From JBEVOS01 sp964563395 (lineage in GTDB: Bacteria > Pseudomonadota > Alphaproteobacteria > Caulobacterales > Aquidulcibacteraceae), in NCBI GenBank assembly GCA_964563395.1, contig CAZLWK010000007.1, positions 62,001 to 126,000 on the forward strand: 64,000 nt of DNA, read 5' to 3'. The translations under genes and the position numbers were made by a program. A model generated the notes under the pieces. That model was not told the origin of the DNA and made no database searches. It saw only the letters and a list, made by a program, of their open reading frames with translations. Of this stretch, positions 8,657 through 18,267 are shown one piece after another; the first letter of the stretch is position 1; the number at the start of each line of letters is the position of its first letter.

Positions 8657-10158
8657 CGACTTCTCCCCTCCAAAGTCCGGCCACAGAAGCCGCCGACCTG
8701 TTGCGACATTTCAATTGCGAAGGCGGAAGGCAGCTTTCGGGCAACCTTTGCCCCATTGACGGCTCCCGACTGCCGGGACTTGCACCTACCAACGGCGAAG
8801 AACTGCAGAGAGTTCTGGCCGACGCGAAAGCCGCCTTTGAGCGCTGGGCTGGCGTTCCCGCGCCCAAGCGCGGCGAAGCCGTCAGACTGTTTGGCGTGGC
8901 TTTACGGGAGCACAAGGAGCGCCTCGCCCGACTCGTCACGCTCGAGACTGGAAAGATCGCATCCGAAGCGCTCGGCGAAGTGCAGGAAATGATCGACATG
9001 TGCGACTTCGCCGCCGGCCTCTCGCGGCAATTGTACGGTCTCACGATCGTATCGGAGCGGCCGCACCATCATATGAGGGAAAGCTGGCATCCCCTCGGAC
9101 CCGTCGCCATCATATCGGCCTTCAATTTTCCCGTGGCGGTCTGGGCGTGGAACGCCGCTCTAGCGCTCATTTGCGGCGACAGCATCATTTGGAAGCCGTC
9201 TCCGAAAGCGCCCCTGTCCGCCGCGGCCGCACACCAAATTCTGCTGCGCACGCTCAGCACCTTAAACCATGCGCCTGCGCATGTGTCACAGCTCGTATTG
9301 GGCGGCGTCGATCTCGGGCGCACGCTCGTGAGCGATCAGCGCATTGCGCTGGTCTCGGCTACTGGCAGCATTGAGATGGGCCGCGACGTCGGTCAGAAAG
9401 TCGCCGCTCGCTTTGGGCGATCCTTGTTGGAGCTTGGCGGCAACGCCGCCGCGATCGTCACGCCCTCCGCCGATCTCGATCTCGCGCTTCGGGGGATCTT
9501 ATTCAGCGCAGTCGGCACGTCGGGGCAGCGATGCACAAGTCTGCGGCGTCTCCTGATCCATGAACGCATGTATGAGACTCTCACGGATCGGCTGCTCGCC
9601 GCTTATGGCAGCCTGAAGATCGGTGATCCGCGCATGGACGATACCTTGGTAGGCCCCTTGATCGACGCGGATGCGTCGGCGCAGATGAAGGCATGCCTAG
9701 AGGAAGCGCGCGCGGCAGGCGCGACCGTGCATGGCGGCGAAGCGCTCGAGCGCCCAGGCTTTTATGTGCGGCCCGCGATCGTTGAAGCGCCTCGGCCCCT
9801 CCCGATGATGTCGCGAGAGACATTCGCCCCTGTTCTCTATTGCCTGCGCTACGCCGAGCTGACGGATGCGATCAGCATCCTCCGCGACGTTCCACAGGGG
9901 CTGTCCTCGGCCTTGTTTACGAATGATGTCCGGGAGGCTGAGCTTTTTTTGTCCCATGCGGGCTCGGATTGCGGGCTGGCGAACATCAATATGGGAACGA
10001 GCGGCGCGGAGATTGGCGGCGCTTTCGGCGGCGAGAAGGAAACGGGCGGCGGACGCGAAGCTGGATCGGACGCATGGCGCGCCTATATGCGCCGGCAAAC
10101 GCAAACCGTGAACTTTGGACGCGACCTGCCTCTCGCGCAGGGCGTGGTCTTCTCCTAG
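8653..10158 (+). CDS. Aldehyde dehydrogenase, ALDH7/aminoadipate-semialdehyde type
   Basis: The 501-residue enzyme shows FNFPVAVWAWNAALAL and WKPSPKAPL, the segments that distinguish the ALDH7 (antiquitin/AmaB) branch from other aldehyde dehydrogenases. The general base Glu lies in LLELGGNAAAIV and the catalytic Cys in SGQRCTSLRR. ALDH7 members oxidise 2-aminoadipate 6-semialdehyde to 2-aminoadipate with NAD(P). The gene starts at GTG 8653, overlapping the upstream dehydrogenase by four bases, with AGGAG at 8641. The pair therefore looks like two successive steps of lysine catabolism. Assignment to the branch is strong; the exact substrate is inferred from family and context. Confidence 0.9.
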   Translation: MTTSPLQSPATEAADLLRHFNCEGGRQLSGNLCPIDGSRLPGLAPTNGEELQRVLADAKAAFERWAGVPAPKRGEAVRLFGVALREHKERLARLVTLETGKIASEALGEVQEMIDMCDFAAGLSRQLYGLTIVSERPHHHMRESWHPLGPVAIISAFNFPVAVWAWNAALALICGDSIIWKPSPKAPLSAAAAHQILLRTLSTLNHAPAHVSQLVLGGVDLGRTLVSDQRIALVSATGSIEMGRDVGQKVAARFGRSLLELGGNAAAIVTPSADLDLALRGILFSAVGTSGQRCTSLRRLLIHERMYETLTDRLLAAYGSLKIGDPRMDDTLVGPLIDADASAQMKACLEEARAAGATVHGGEALERPGFYVRPAIVEAPRPLPMMSRETFAPVLYCLRYAELTDAISILRDVPQGLSSALFTNDVREAELFLSHAGSDCGLANINMGTSGAEIGGAFGGEKETGGGREAGSDAWRAYMRRQTQTVNFGRDLPLAQGVVFS

Positions 10159-11808
10159 ATGCGTACCGCCGCAACCGCCTTTGTCGATGGCCTGGTGGCG
10201 CACGGCGTCGATCACGTGTTCTGCGTGCCCGGCGAGAGCTATCTGCAAATTCTTGACGCGCTGCTCGACGCACCTTCCATCCGCGTCATCACCTGCCGGC
10301 ACGAAGCCGCCGCCGCGAACATGGCGGAGGCCTATGGCAAGCTGACGGGCAGGCCCGGATTGTGCCTAGTGACGCGCGGACCTGGCGCATCTCATGGCAT
10401 GATTGGGATTCATACGGCGCAGCACGATCAAACGCCGATGATCATGCTGATCGGCCAGGCGCCGTCGTCGCATCGGCTGCGCGGCGCCTTCCAGGAGATG
10501 AATTACGAAGCCGTGTTCGCTTCGATGACAAAATGGGTCGCCGAAGTGAACGCCCCGGACCGAATGACCGAGCTTTTAGACCGCGCCTTCAGCGCCGCGG
10601 TGTCGCCGCGCTCGGGCCCGGTGGTTTTGTCGGTCCCCGAAGATATGCTGGACGGTGCTGCCGGTGCGGAGGTCTCTGCGCCTTCAGCAATTAGGGACCC
10701 AGCTCCAAATCAGGAGGATATTGCGACGCTCACCCGGCTCCTCGCCGACGCGAAGCGCCCGCTCATTATTCTGGGCGGGGCGCGATGGACGCAAGCGGCG
10801 CTGATGGACGTGCGTCTTTTCGCCGAGACCTGGCGCGTCCCCGTCGCCACCTCGTTCAGACGCAAGGATTATTTCAACAATGATCACGGCAATTATATTG
10901 GTGAATTGGGGCTCGCCACGAACCCCGCCATGGATCAAATCGTAAAGGACGCAGATCTTTTGATCGCGATCGGCGCGCGCCTCAGCGATGTCGCCACCGG
11001 CGGCTTCATGCGCATATCGCAGGCCGAGGCGCGCAAGCGACTCGTTCATGTTCATGCGGATCCGTCCGAACTCGGAAAAGTATATCGCCCGCTCTTGGCC
11101 ATGCAGGCCGGTCTCGCTGGCGCGGCGTCCGCGTTTCGTGCGCTGCCTTGCACCGTTCAAGAAGAGTCGACTTGGCTCCGCCAATGCCGATCGCAGTACG
11201 AAGCCCATAGCCGTCCTCTAAAGGTTCGCGGCGCCGTCAATCTCTCCGAAATCTTCTCGAACTTGGCGGCCCTGTGTCCAGACGAGCCCATCGTCGCCAA
11301 CGGGGCGGGCAATTTCGCCGCTTGGCTTCATCGGTTCCATAAACACAGATCGTTTGGAACGCAGCTTGCGCCCACCTCCGGCGCCATGGGCTATGGCTTG
11401 CCCGCCGGCCTGGCTGCGAAATTCTTGTTCCCGGATCGTACCTGTATCGCGGTCGAGGGCGACGGCGGCGCGCTCATGGCTATCCAGGAGCTGGCGACCG
11501 CCGTCCAATTCAAGGCCGCCGTCATATTGATCGTGATCGACAACGGCGCATACGGGACCATCCGCATGCACCAGTCGCGGCACTATCCCGGACGCGTTTC
11601 GGCGACGACGCTGTCCAATCCAGATTTCGTCGCGCTGGCGCGCGCATTTGGCGCGGAAGCCTGGCGCATCACCCGCACGGAGGAGTTCGCGCCAGCGTTC
11701 AAGGCCGCGCGGGCCTCCGGCGGGCCATGTCTTCTCCATGTCGTCACGAGCCTTGAGGATATCGCGCCGGGATTGGCCTTGGAGAACGAAACCATCGTGC
11801 AGGCGTGA
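10159..11808 (+). CDS. Thiamine-pyrophosphate-dependent enzyme, acetolactate synthase-like
   Basis: The 549-residue protein has the three-domain layout of the acetohydroxyacid synthase group. The PYR domain holds the catalytic Glu in TCRHEAAAANMAEAY, the centre is an FAD/nucleotide-like fold, and the C-terminal PP domain has the TPP motif starting at GDGGALMAIQE and ending at DNGAYG. No small regulatory subunit gene is adjacent, so classical IlvB function is doubtful. The start codon immediately follows the aldehyde dehydrogenase stop, making it the third gene of the lysine-type operon. It may decarboxylate or carboligate a 2-oxo acid from that pathway; this is only an inference. Confidence 0.85.
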   Translation: MRTAATAFVDGLVAHGVDHVFCVPGESYLQILDALLDAPSIRVITCRHEAAAANMAEAYGKLTGRPGLCLVTRGPGASHGMIGIHTAQHDQTPMIMLIGQAPSSHRLRGAFQEMNYEAVFASMTKWVAEVNAPDRMTELLDRAFSAAVSPRSGPVVLSVPEDMLDGAAGAEVSAPSAIRDPAPNQEDIATLTRLLADAKRPLIILGGARWTQAALMDVRLFAETWRVPVATSFRRKDYFNNDHGNYIGELGLATNPAMDQIVKDADLLIAIGARLSDVATGGFMRISQAEARKRLVHVHADPSELGKVYRPLLAMQAGLAGAASAFRALPCTVQEESTWLRQCRSQYEAHSRPLKVRGAVNLSEIFSNLAALCPDEPIVANGAGNFAAWLHRFHKHRSFGTQLAPTSGAMGYGLPAGLAAKFLFPDRTCIAVEGDGGALMAIQELATAVQFKAAVILIVIDNGAYGTIRMHQSRHYPGRVSATTLSNPDFVALARAFGAEAWRITRTEEFAPAFKAARASGGPCLLHVVTSLEDIAPGLALENETIVQA

Positions 11809-11880
11809 CGACGGCAAAGGCGGCGCCTGCCCCCCGAGCGCCGCGCGGAACGGCGTGGGCGTGCGCCGCGTTCATTGCGC

Positions 11881-12831
11881 ATGCGCGCTTCAAAGGGGCT
11901 GCTGACGATTGCGGGCGCGGCTGCGCTTATGGGTGCGGCAGGGCTGTATGCGCGCGGGCGGCGCGTGGGCATCGTACAACGCCATCACCCCATAGGCGTC
12001 TTTGTTGAGACCGACCTTGCACGGCTCCACGTGCTGGAAGCGGGCGCGGGCGCGCCGATAATGTTGCTGCATGGCAACGCCGTCACCGCGCAGGATTGGC
12101 GCAGCAGCGGCGTGTTCGACGCACTGGCCGAAACGCATCGCGTGATCGCGCCGGACCGGCCCGGCTTTGGGCATTCGCAGCGCCCGCGCGATCTTCTATG
12201 GACGCCGAAGCGCCAAGCCGAGGCGATGGCGGCGCTGCTGCGCGCCCGCGACGCCGCGCCTGCGCTGATCGTGGCGCATTCATTCGGCGCGCAGGTCGCG
12301 CTCCGGCTCGCGCGCGACCACCCGGGCGTGGTCAAAGGCTTGGTGCTTATTTCAGGGTATTATTTTCCGAGCCCGCGCTTGGACTCACTTCTTGTGAGCG
12401 CGAATGCGGCGCCAGGACTCGGGGATCTTCTCACGCACACGATCACTCCCGTGCTGGGCGAGGCGGTGAGCGACATTGCGATGAAGGCGCTGTTCGCGCC
12501 GGACCGGCCGCCGCGCGGGTACAAGGAATCCATATTCGAAACGAATTTCCTGCCGGCGCAGATCAGAGCGGCGGCGGCGGACGGCGTGCACATGGCGCCC
12601 GAGGCCGCGCGCCTGCAAGGCGAATACGGAAAGATCGCCGCGCCTCTCTCGATTCTCGCAGGCGAAGCCGATCGTATTGTCGATCCCGACACGCAAGCGC
12701 GGCGCCTCGCGCGAACCATCGCCCATGCCCGACTGGTCCTGCTTCGAGACGCTGGCCACATGCTGCACCACCAAAATAGAAACGCCGTGCTCGAAGCCGT
12801 GCGCGCGCTGGAGGCGGAGCCTAGAATCTGA
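11881..12831 (+). CDS. Membrane-anchored alpha/beta-hydrolase
   Basis: From ATG 11881 the protein has 316 residues; a TTG six bases upstream is an alternative. A hydrophobic N-terminal stretch (GLLTIAGAAALMGAAGLYA) suggests a signal anchor. The fold motifs are LLHGNAVTAQDW (oxyanion loop), PDRPGFGHSQRP, the nucleophile Ser in VAHSFGAQVA, an Asp in GEADRIVDPD and the His in DAGHMLHHQ. The family includes esterases, haloperoxidase-like and epoxide hydrolases; the substrate is unknown. It overlaps the convergent autotransporter gene by 11 bases at their 3' ends. Confidence 0.85.
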   Translation: MRASKGLLTIAGAAALMGAAGLYARGRRVGIVQRHHPIGVFVETDLARLHVLEAGAGAPIMLLHGNAVTAQDWRSSGVFDALAETHRVIAPDRPGFGHSQRPRDLLWTPKRQAEAMAALLRARDAAPALIVAHSFGAQVALRLARDHPGVVKGLVLISGYYFPSPRLDSLLVSANAAPGLGDLLTHTITPVLGEAVSDIAMKALFAPDRPPRGYKESIFETNFLPAQIRAAAADGVHMAPEAARLQGEYGKIAAPLSILAGEADRIVDPDTQARRLARTIAHARLVLLRDAGHMLHHQNRNAVLEAVRALEAEPRI

Positions 12832-15800
12832 AGCGCACCGAGGCGTTAAGGCTGTGGCTTTCCAGCGTGTCGCCGAACACGCCTTCATAGGCGAGCGTGA
12901 GCGCGGTGTTCGCGCCCGCGCCCGTGACAGCAAAGCCCAGGACCGCGCCGCCCCCGCCCAGCGGCTCGTCGATCAGCAGGAATGTGTTCGCGCCGGAGAC
13001 AAAGCGCACGTCGCGCTCGGCGCTTTCCTCGATCAAATCCTCGCGCCAGCCGAGCGTCAGGCGCGGCGCGATCTGCGCCGAGGTGAAGGCGAAAGGCGCG
13101 GCGATCTCCAGGCCGACCTCGCCGCTCAGGCGCTGCGACACCGCCCCTTCCACCGCAAGGTCGATCGCGGCCCCGCCGCCGCTTTCCTCATAGCCTTCCT
13201 CGGACAAAAGCACGTAAGCGAGCTCGCCATAGGGCTTCACGATCAGGAACGAGGCGAGCGCGCGCGGCGCGCTGACGCGCAGCGTCGCGTGCGCGGCGTA
13301 GGCCAGCCAATCCGCCTCCGTGCGCGCCTCGAAACCGCCGAACGCCACTTCGCGCGACGCGCTCATGTGCGCGAGCCCGAGACCGCCACTGGCGTCGAGA
13401 TCGAACGGCCCGGCGCTCGCGCCGATATAAGCGCCGACCTGACCAAGCGCGGCCGAGATCGTGCTGTCGGTGCGCTCGGCCTGATCGGCGTCGCCCGCGA
13501 CGAAGGAGGCGGTGAGCCCAAAAATTTGTCCGCTCTCAAGCGGGCCGTCTATGCCGGCGGCAAAGCCGAAGCCGCTTGAATCGAACGGCGCGCCCGTTTC
13601 GGTTTCACGCTCCTGCACGAAGCCGATCTCCTGCAGCCAGATCGTGGCGTGTTGAAAATCGCGCAGGCGCGCATCGGCCAGGCGATTGGAGGAGGCGCGA
13701 TCGACCTCCATCAGCGCGGTGCGGATCATCTCCACGCCCACGGGCGCGTAATTCGGCAGAAGATCGCCATAGGCCTGAAAGAAGTCCGCCTCCGTGTCGA
13801 GGGTGGAGAACGCTTCGGCCACGACGTCATCGCGCCGCAACGCGGCGACGACCTCGTCATAAGCCGCGGTCTGATTGCGATTGAGCCCAAGCTCTTCAGC
13901 GGTCTTGATCGTATAGGCGGCCTCAAGGCGCGTGGGATCGGCTTCGTCCTGGCGCACCTCCACATTGTAAAGCCAGGGCACGCCTTCGCCCGTCACCACG
14001 CCCGCGACATTCTCCGCGCCCGCGATAGTGTCGGCGTCGAGAAACGCGATCGCGCCGTCCTGCGGCAAACCTTCTGGAATAAGCGGCACAAGGCGCGCGC
14101 CGCTGTCGAATTGCGCGCTCATTGTGGTAAGAAAAGTGCTTTCGCCCGCATCTTCCGAGAGCGTCAGCGTCAGGGTCCCGCCCGATCCCACGCTGAGATC
14201 GGTCATCGCCACATCGCCTTCGGTGATGGTCAAGGCGCCCGATCGGACGTCGATGGACAGCGCGCCGTCGGAATCGCTGAGCGCGCCTGTGACGCTCGCG
14301 CCGCCGCCGATGAAGAGCATGTCGGCGCCGAGGCCGAAGCTGACATCGCCGCGCACGGCGCCCGCGCGAATGTCGAGGAGATCGCCGCCGGACCCAAGCC
14401 TGATGTCGCCGATGATCTCAACCGCATAGCGATCGTCCTCGTCGTCGTCTTCGCTGTCATCGTCGGTGAACACCGTATCCGCACGCTGGCGGATGGACAC
14501 GCCGCTATTATTGGCGCTGACATCGATGGCGATGGCGGCGCCGGTGGCGACGGGCGTGATCCCATCGTCGTCGTCATCGTCGGTGACATTGATCGCAGCG
14601 TTGATGCGGCTGGAATTGGTGATGCTGGTGAGCGTGCCGGATTCATCGAGAATGGCGTAGGCGTCGCCGGTTTCGCCGCGCACGATCGCTTCAAGTCCCG
14701 CTGTATTGGTGAGCGCGCCGAGCGAGGCGCCCGCTTCGACGCGCACGCCATAGGCGTTTGCGTCCGTCTCCGAAATGGTGGTGGCGCGGATGGCGTTGCG
14801 ATTGCTGAAGCGCGCTACGTCCGCGCCGCGCCCGATCAGGATGGCGGTGGACGAGGCTTCATAGGCGGTGGCCTGGATCGCGCCGTCATTGCGCACCCCG
14901 CCGCTGAGTTGCGTTGCGCCGCTCGCGCCGCCATCGATGCGCAGCGCCGTGGCGGCGATTCCGTCATAGACGCCGCCCGCGGTGACGCTGCCGCGATTGA
15001 GCAGCGAAAAGCCCGAGGCGCCGGCGCCGATAAGGATGGCTTGCGCGCCGCTCTGGCCGCCTATGTGCAGCGCCGGCGCCTCACCATAGGACGTGATCGA
15101 GCCGGACGTGTCGTCGTCGTCATCGTCCTCGTCCTCGGTTATGCCGTCGCCGTCATCGTCGACATCGTCCTCCACGCCGACGCCGACGATCAGGACGCCG
15201 CCCGCCACGTCGCCGCGAATGGTCAGCGCCGAGCCGCCCTGAAGGAGATCGTCGCTGTCGAGATCGGCGAGCGTTTCATCGTCATCCGTGTGCGTGAGCG
15301 AATGATAGCCATAGGCTTGCAGCGAGCCGCTGATGGTCACCGCGCCATCCACCGCCCCGCCGAGCACGACCGCCTGCGCGCCCTCGCCGGCCGCGCGGAT
15401 CGAACCGCCGAGCGTCACATCCCCGGTCGCGCCGCCTGCGAGATAGATGCCGATGCTGTCATCGCCGGTGACGGCGATGGCGCCCTCATTGATCAGCGAG
15501 CCGCCCAAGCGCGGCGACACAATCACGCCGTAGGAGTCGTCACCGTCGACGCTGATGGAGCCGTCCTCGGTGTTTTCGATGTCGCCGACGAACACGCCCG
15601 CGCCGGTGACGCGTATGCCGGCGCGGTCCGATCCTTGCGCCCAGGCGCCGTCGAGATCGCCGTCATCGTCGATGTCCTCAATGGTGTAATCGTCGCTATA
15701 ACCGATGGCGCCGGCATTGGTGATGTCGCCGCTGAAGGCGCTGTCCGCGGCGATCCCCGTGGCGCCGCTTTGCGCCGTCGCGCCGATCGCACCTTCATTG

Positions 15801-16051
15801 ACGATGTTGTTGTCGGAATTCATCGTCACGGCTGCGCCGCTTTCGACCTCCACCGAACCATCCTCGTCGATGCGAATGTCGTCGGGCGCGCCGCCCGCGA
15901 TCGTGGCGGTGGCGATCGGCGTTTCCAGATCATCGACTATGATTGTCTCGGCATAAGCCGTCGGCGCGATGCTCGCCATCGCCGCGAGCGCGCCCATGCG
16001 CGCGCCCAGACGCGTCAAAGCGCGGCGTCGGCCGCACGCCTTCTTGGTCAT
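12821..16051 (-). CDS. Autotransporter with Asp-rich passenger and C-terminal beta-barrel
   Basis: I start at 16051, the second of two adjacent ATGs, because AGAGGG lies seven bases upstream of it. The 1076-residue product has a signal peptide (LGARMGALAAMASIAPTAYA), then a long Gly/Ala-rich passenger with repeated 'INEGAIAVTGDDSIGIYLAG'-style beta-helix strands. A barrel domain from about residue 790 ends in ...VRFRF, the C-terminal Phe used for BamA-dependent insertion. The passenger is broken up by acidic stretches such as DIDDDGDLDG and VDDDGDGITEDEDDDDDD, which look like calcium-binding TSP3-type repeats. It probably acts as a surface adhesin or structural protein; no enzyme domain is visible in it. 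Confidence 0.85.
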   Translation of the reverse strand: MTKKACGRRRALTRLGARMGALAAMASIAPTAYAETIIVDDLETPIATATIAGGAPDDIRIDEDGSVEVESGAAVTMNSDNNIVNEGAIGATAQSGATGIAADSAFSGDITNAGAIGYSDDYTIEDIDDDGDLDGAWAQGSDRAGIRVTGAGVFVGDIENTEDGSISVDGDDSYGVIVSPRLGGSLINEGAIAVTGDDSIGIYLAGGATGDVTLGGSIRAAGEGAQAVVLGGAVDGAVTISGSLQAYGYHSLTHTDDDETLADLDSDDLLQGGSALTIRGDVAGGVLIVGVGVEDDVDDDGDGITEDEDDDDDDTSGSITSYGEAPALHIGGQSGAQAILIGAGASGFSLLNRGSVTAGGVYDGIAATALRIDGGASGATQLSGGVRNDGAIQATAYEASSTAILIGRGADVARFSNRNAIRATTISETDANAYGVRVEAGASLGALTNTAGLEAIVRGETGDAYAILDESGTLTSITNSSRINAAINVTDDDDDDGITPVATGAAIAIDVSANNSGVSIRQRADTVFTDDDSEDDDEDDRYAVEIIGDIRLGSGGDLLDIRAGAVRGDVSFGLGADMLFIGGGASVTGALSDSDGALSIDVRSGALTITEGDVAMTDLSVGSGGTLTLTLSEDAGESTFLTTMSAQFDSGARLVPLIPEGLPQDGAIAFLDADTIAGAENVAGVVTGEGVPWLYNVEVRQDEADPTRLEAAYTIKTAEELGLNRNQTAAYDEVVAALRRDDVVAEAFSTLDTEADFFQAYGDLLPNYAPVGVEMIRTALMEVDRASSNRLADARLRDFQHATIWLQEIGFVQERETETGAPFDSSGFGFAAGIDGPLESGQIFGLTASFVAGDADQAERTDSTISAALGQVGAYIGASAGPFDLDASGGLGLAHMSASREVAFGGFEARTEADWLAYAAHATLRVSAPRALASFLIVKPYGELAYVLLSEEGYEESGGGAAIDLAVEGAVSQRLSGEVGLEIAAPFAFTSAQIAPRLTLGWREDLIEESAERDVRFVSGANTFLLIDEPLGGGGAVLGFAVTGAGANTALTLAYEGVFGDTLESHSLNASVRFRF

Positions 16052-16265
16052 CATGCATCCCTCTTGGGACGCGTGATGGGGACGCAAGGTCACGCAAGTT
16101 TGTCGGGCCCGACGGCGCGTGTGACGAGATGTGACGGTGCGGCGCGGACGGCGCGTTTTGGCAGAAGCTAAGCCGCCGTTTCGATTATGGCGCCCGCCTT
16201 GACAAGGCCTGCGCGGGCGCCCATCCCCAGCGCCGGACCCAAAGCCCGTTTGATGAGACGCGCGC

Positions 16266-17966
16266 ATGAGCGAAATCGCCGCCGGCCCCCTTTCCGAGGA
16301 CGATGAGCCCAAGCATCAAGGGTCCAAGCACCGCAAGGCGACGTCCGGCGAGAAGATGGTGATCGGCGCCTCATCGCTCGGCACCGTGTTCGAATGGTAC
16401 GATTTCTATCTCTACGGTTCGCTGGCGACCTATATCGCCGCGCATTTCTTCTCCGGCGTGGACGAGACGACGGCCTTCATCTTCGCGCTGGCGGCGTTCG
16501 CGGCGGGCTTTTTCGTGCGCCCGTTCGGCGCGCTCTTCTTCGGGCGCATCGGCGATCTGTTCGGGCGGAAGAACACGTTTCTGATCACGATGGCGATCAT
16601 GGGCGTGTCGACCTTCGTGGTCGGCCTTTTGCCGGGCTATGACCAGATCGGCATCGCCGCCCCGATCATTCTTATCCTGATGCGCCTGCTGCAAGGCTTG
16701 GCGCTGGGCGGGGAATATGGCGGGGCGGCGACTTATGTGGCCGAGCATGCGCCCAATCATAAGCGCGGGCTTTACACCTCCTGGATTCAAACGACCGCGA
16801 CCTTCGGCCTCTTCCTGTCGCTGATCGTGATCATGGCGACGCGCGCGGCGCTGCCGGCGGAGGATTTCGCCGCGTGGGGCTGGCGCATTCCGTTCCTCGT
16901 CTCGATCCTGCTGCTCGGCGTTTCGATCTGGATCCGCCTGCAGCTCGACGAAAGCCCGGTGTTCCAGAAGATGAAGGCCGAGGGCGCGACCTCGAAGGCG
17001 CCGCTTCGGGAAGCCTTCGGCGCGTGGCCGAACGCGCGCCTCGCGCTGCTGGCGCTGTTCGGCGCCGTCGCAGGGCAAGCGGTGGTTTGGTATACGGGCC
17101 AATTCTACGCGCTCTTCTTCCTGGAGCGCACGCTCAAGGTGGATGGGCTCACCGCGAACGCCTTGATCGCGGCGGGGCTTCTGATCGGCACGCCCTTTTT
17201 CATCGTGTTCGGCTGGCTGTCCGACAAGATCGGGCGCAAGCCGATCATCCTCGCCGGCTGCGCGCTCGCCGCGCTCACCTATTTCCCGCTGTTCAACCTG
17301 CTCACCGAAGCGGCCAATCCGGCGCTCGCGGCGGCGCAGCGCAACGCGCCCGTATTGGTTTACGCCGATCCGGACGCGTGCTCCCTGCAATTCGATCCGG
17401 TGGGGCGCAACAAATTCGACGCCCAATCATGCGACGTGGCGCGCGCCTTTCTATCGCGCGCGGGCGTGAGCTATGCCAACGCCGCGCTGCCGCCCGGCGC
17501 TGTCGCGGAAATCCATGTCGGCGAGACCGTGCTGCGCGCGCCGGACGTGGCGGCCATGCCCGCGGAGGCGCGGGCCGAGGCGATCGCGGCGTTCCAAGCC
17601 GAGACGCGCGCGGCGCTGGACGCGGTGGGCTATCCGGCGCGCGCCGATCCCCAAGCGATCAATGTCCCGCTGGTGATCGCGATCCTGGCCGTGCTGGTTC
17701 TGTACGTGACCATGGTTTACGGGCCGATCGCGGCGATGCTGGTGGAGCTGTTTCCGAGCCGCATCCGCTATAGCGCGATGTCGCTGCCCTATCATATCGG
17801 CAATGGCTGGTTCGGCGGCTTCCTGCCGACCACGGCGTTCGCCATCGTGGCGGCCACGGGCGATCTCTATAGCGGCCTCTGGTACCCGATCGCGATCGCC
17901 ACGTTCACCCTTCTGATCGGCGCGCTTTTCCTGCCGGAAACCTACAAGCGCGACATCGATTCCTGA
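16266..17966 (+). CDS. MFS transporter, metabolite:H+ symporter (MHS) type, with periplasmic insertion
   Basis: The 566-residue protein starts with the MHS signature GTVFEWYDFYLYGSLA and has FFGRIGDLFGRKNTF and WLSDKIGRKP, the loop 2-3 and 8-9 motifs of the major facilitator superfamily. MHS members import metabolites such as shikimate, proline or ketoglutarate with protons. Between about residues 350 and 465 there is a soluble insertion of roughly 115 residues with two Cys (DPDACSLQF, AQSCDVARAF), longer than the usual loop and likely periplasmic. The last helices follow (VPLVIAILAVLVLYVTMVYG). It is divergent from the autotransporter. The substrate is unknown. Confidence 0.9.
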   Translation: MSEIAAGPLSEDDEPKHQGSKHRKATSGEKMVIGASSLGTVFEWYDFYLYGSLATYIAAHFFSGVDETTAFIFALAAFAAGFFVRPFGALFFGRIGDLFGRKNTFLITMAIMGVSTFVVGLLPGYDQIGIAAPIILILMRLLQGLALGGEYGGAATYVAEHAPNHKRGLYTSWIQTTATFGLFLSLIVIMATRAALPAEDFAAWGWRIPFLVSILLLGVSIWIRLQLDESPVFQKMKAEGATSKAPLREAFGAWPNARLALLALFGAVAGQAVVWYTGQFYALFFLERTLKVDGLTANALIAAGLLIGTPFFIVFGWLSDKIGRKPIILAGCALAALTYFPLFNLLTEAANPALAAAQRNAPVLVYADPDACSLQFDPVGRNKFDAQSCDVARAFLSRAGVSYANAALPPGAVAEIHVGETVLRAPDVAAMPAEARAEAIAAFQAETRAALDAVGYPARADPQAINVPLVIAILAVLVLYVTMVYGPIAAMLVELFPSRIRYSAMSLPYHIGNGWFGGFLPTTAFAIVAATGDLYSGLWYPIAIATFTLLIGALFLPETYKRDIDS

Positions 17967-18267
17967 GCCGCCCAAGGTTTGGGCGAGAGGCGCCCCGGCT
18001 CGCATTTTCCGGAGCGCTGTCATGCGCAGCCGTTCCCATTCTGGGAGAAATTTCTGGCGAGCGCCGCGCGGCCGGCTGAAACTTAAACTGTGTTAAACAA
18101 GGCGCTGCGGCGTCTGGTTCCACAAAAAATCGAAACAAGCGCTTCAAGCCGGGTGGGGACGGGCGGCCCGCCATGGGGGAATTGAAATTGAACCAGGCCG
18201 GCGCGGCGCCCGCCTTGCATCGCGCAAGGCGCGTGCGGAGCTCCATCCGCCGCCGGAGGGGCGCCGG
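17967..18267. other. Intergenic region with weak hairpin and TTAAAC repeats
   Basis: This 301-base gap separates the transporter from the NRPS-like cassette. Right after the transporter stop, 17969-17985 forms a hairpin (CGCCCAA-GGT-TTGGGCG) without a T-tract, at best a weak terminator. At 18083-18098 the hexamer TTAAAC occurs twice ten bases apart in an AT-richer patch, a possible promoter or regulator site for the cassette. GGAGGGG precedes the next start at 18268. No convincing gene is seen; a 32-codon frame (18173-18271) that overlaps the next start by ATGA is mentioned only as a possibility. Confidence 0.4.

Noticed and set aside
13649..16171. An 840-codon rightward open frame opposite the autotransporter gene
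   Set aside because: It is antisense to a gene with signal peptide, beta-helix repeats and barrel; its translation is low-complexity Ala/Arg/Asp/Ile and comes from the GC-rich reverse frame.
16371..17426. Leftward frame opposite the MHS transporter
   Set aside because: Arg/Gln/Glu-rich translation with no motif; the transporter reading is certain.
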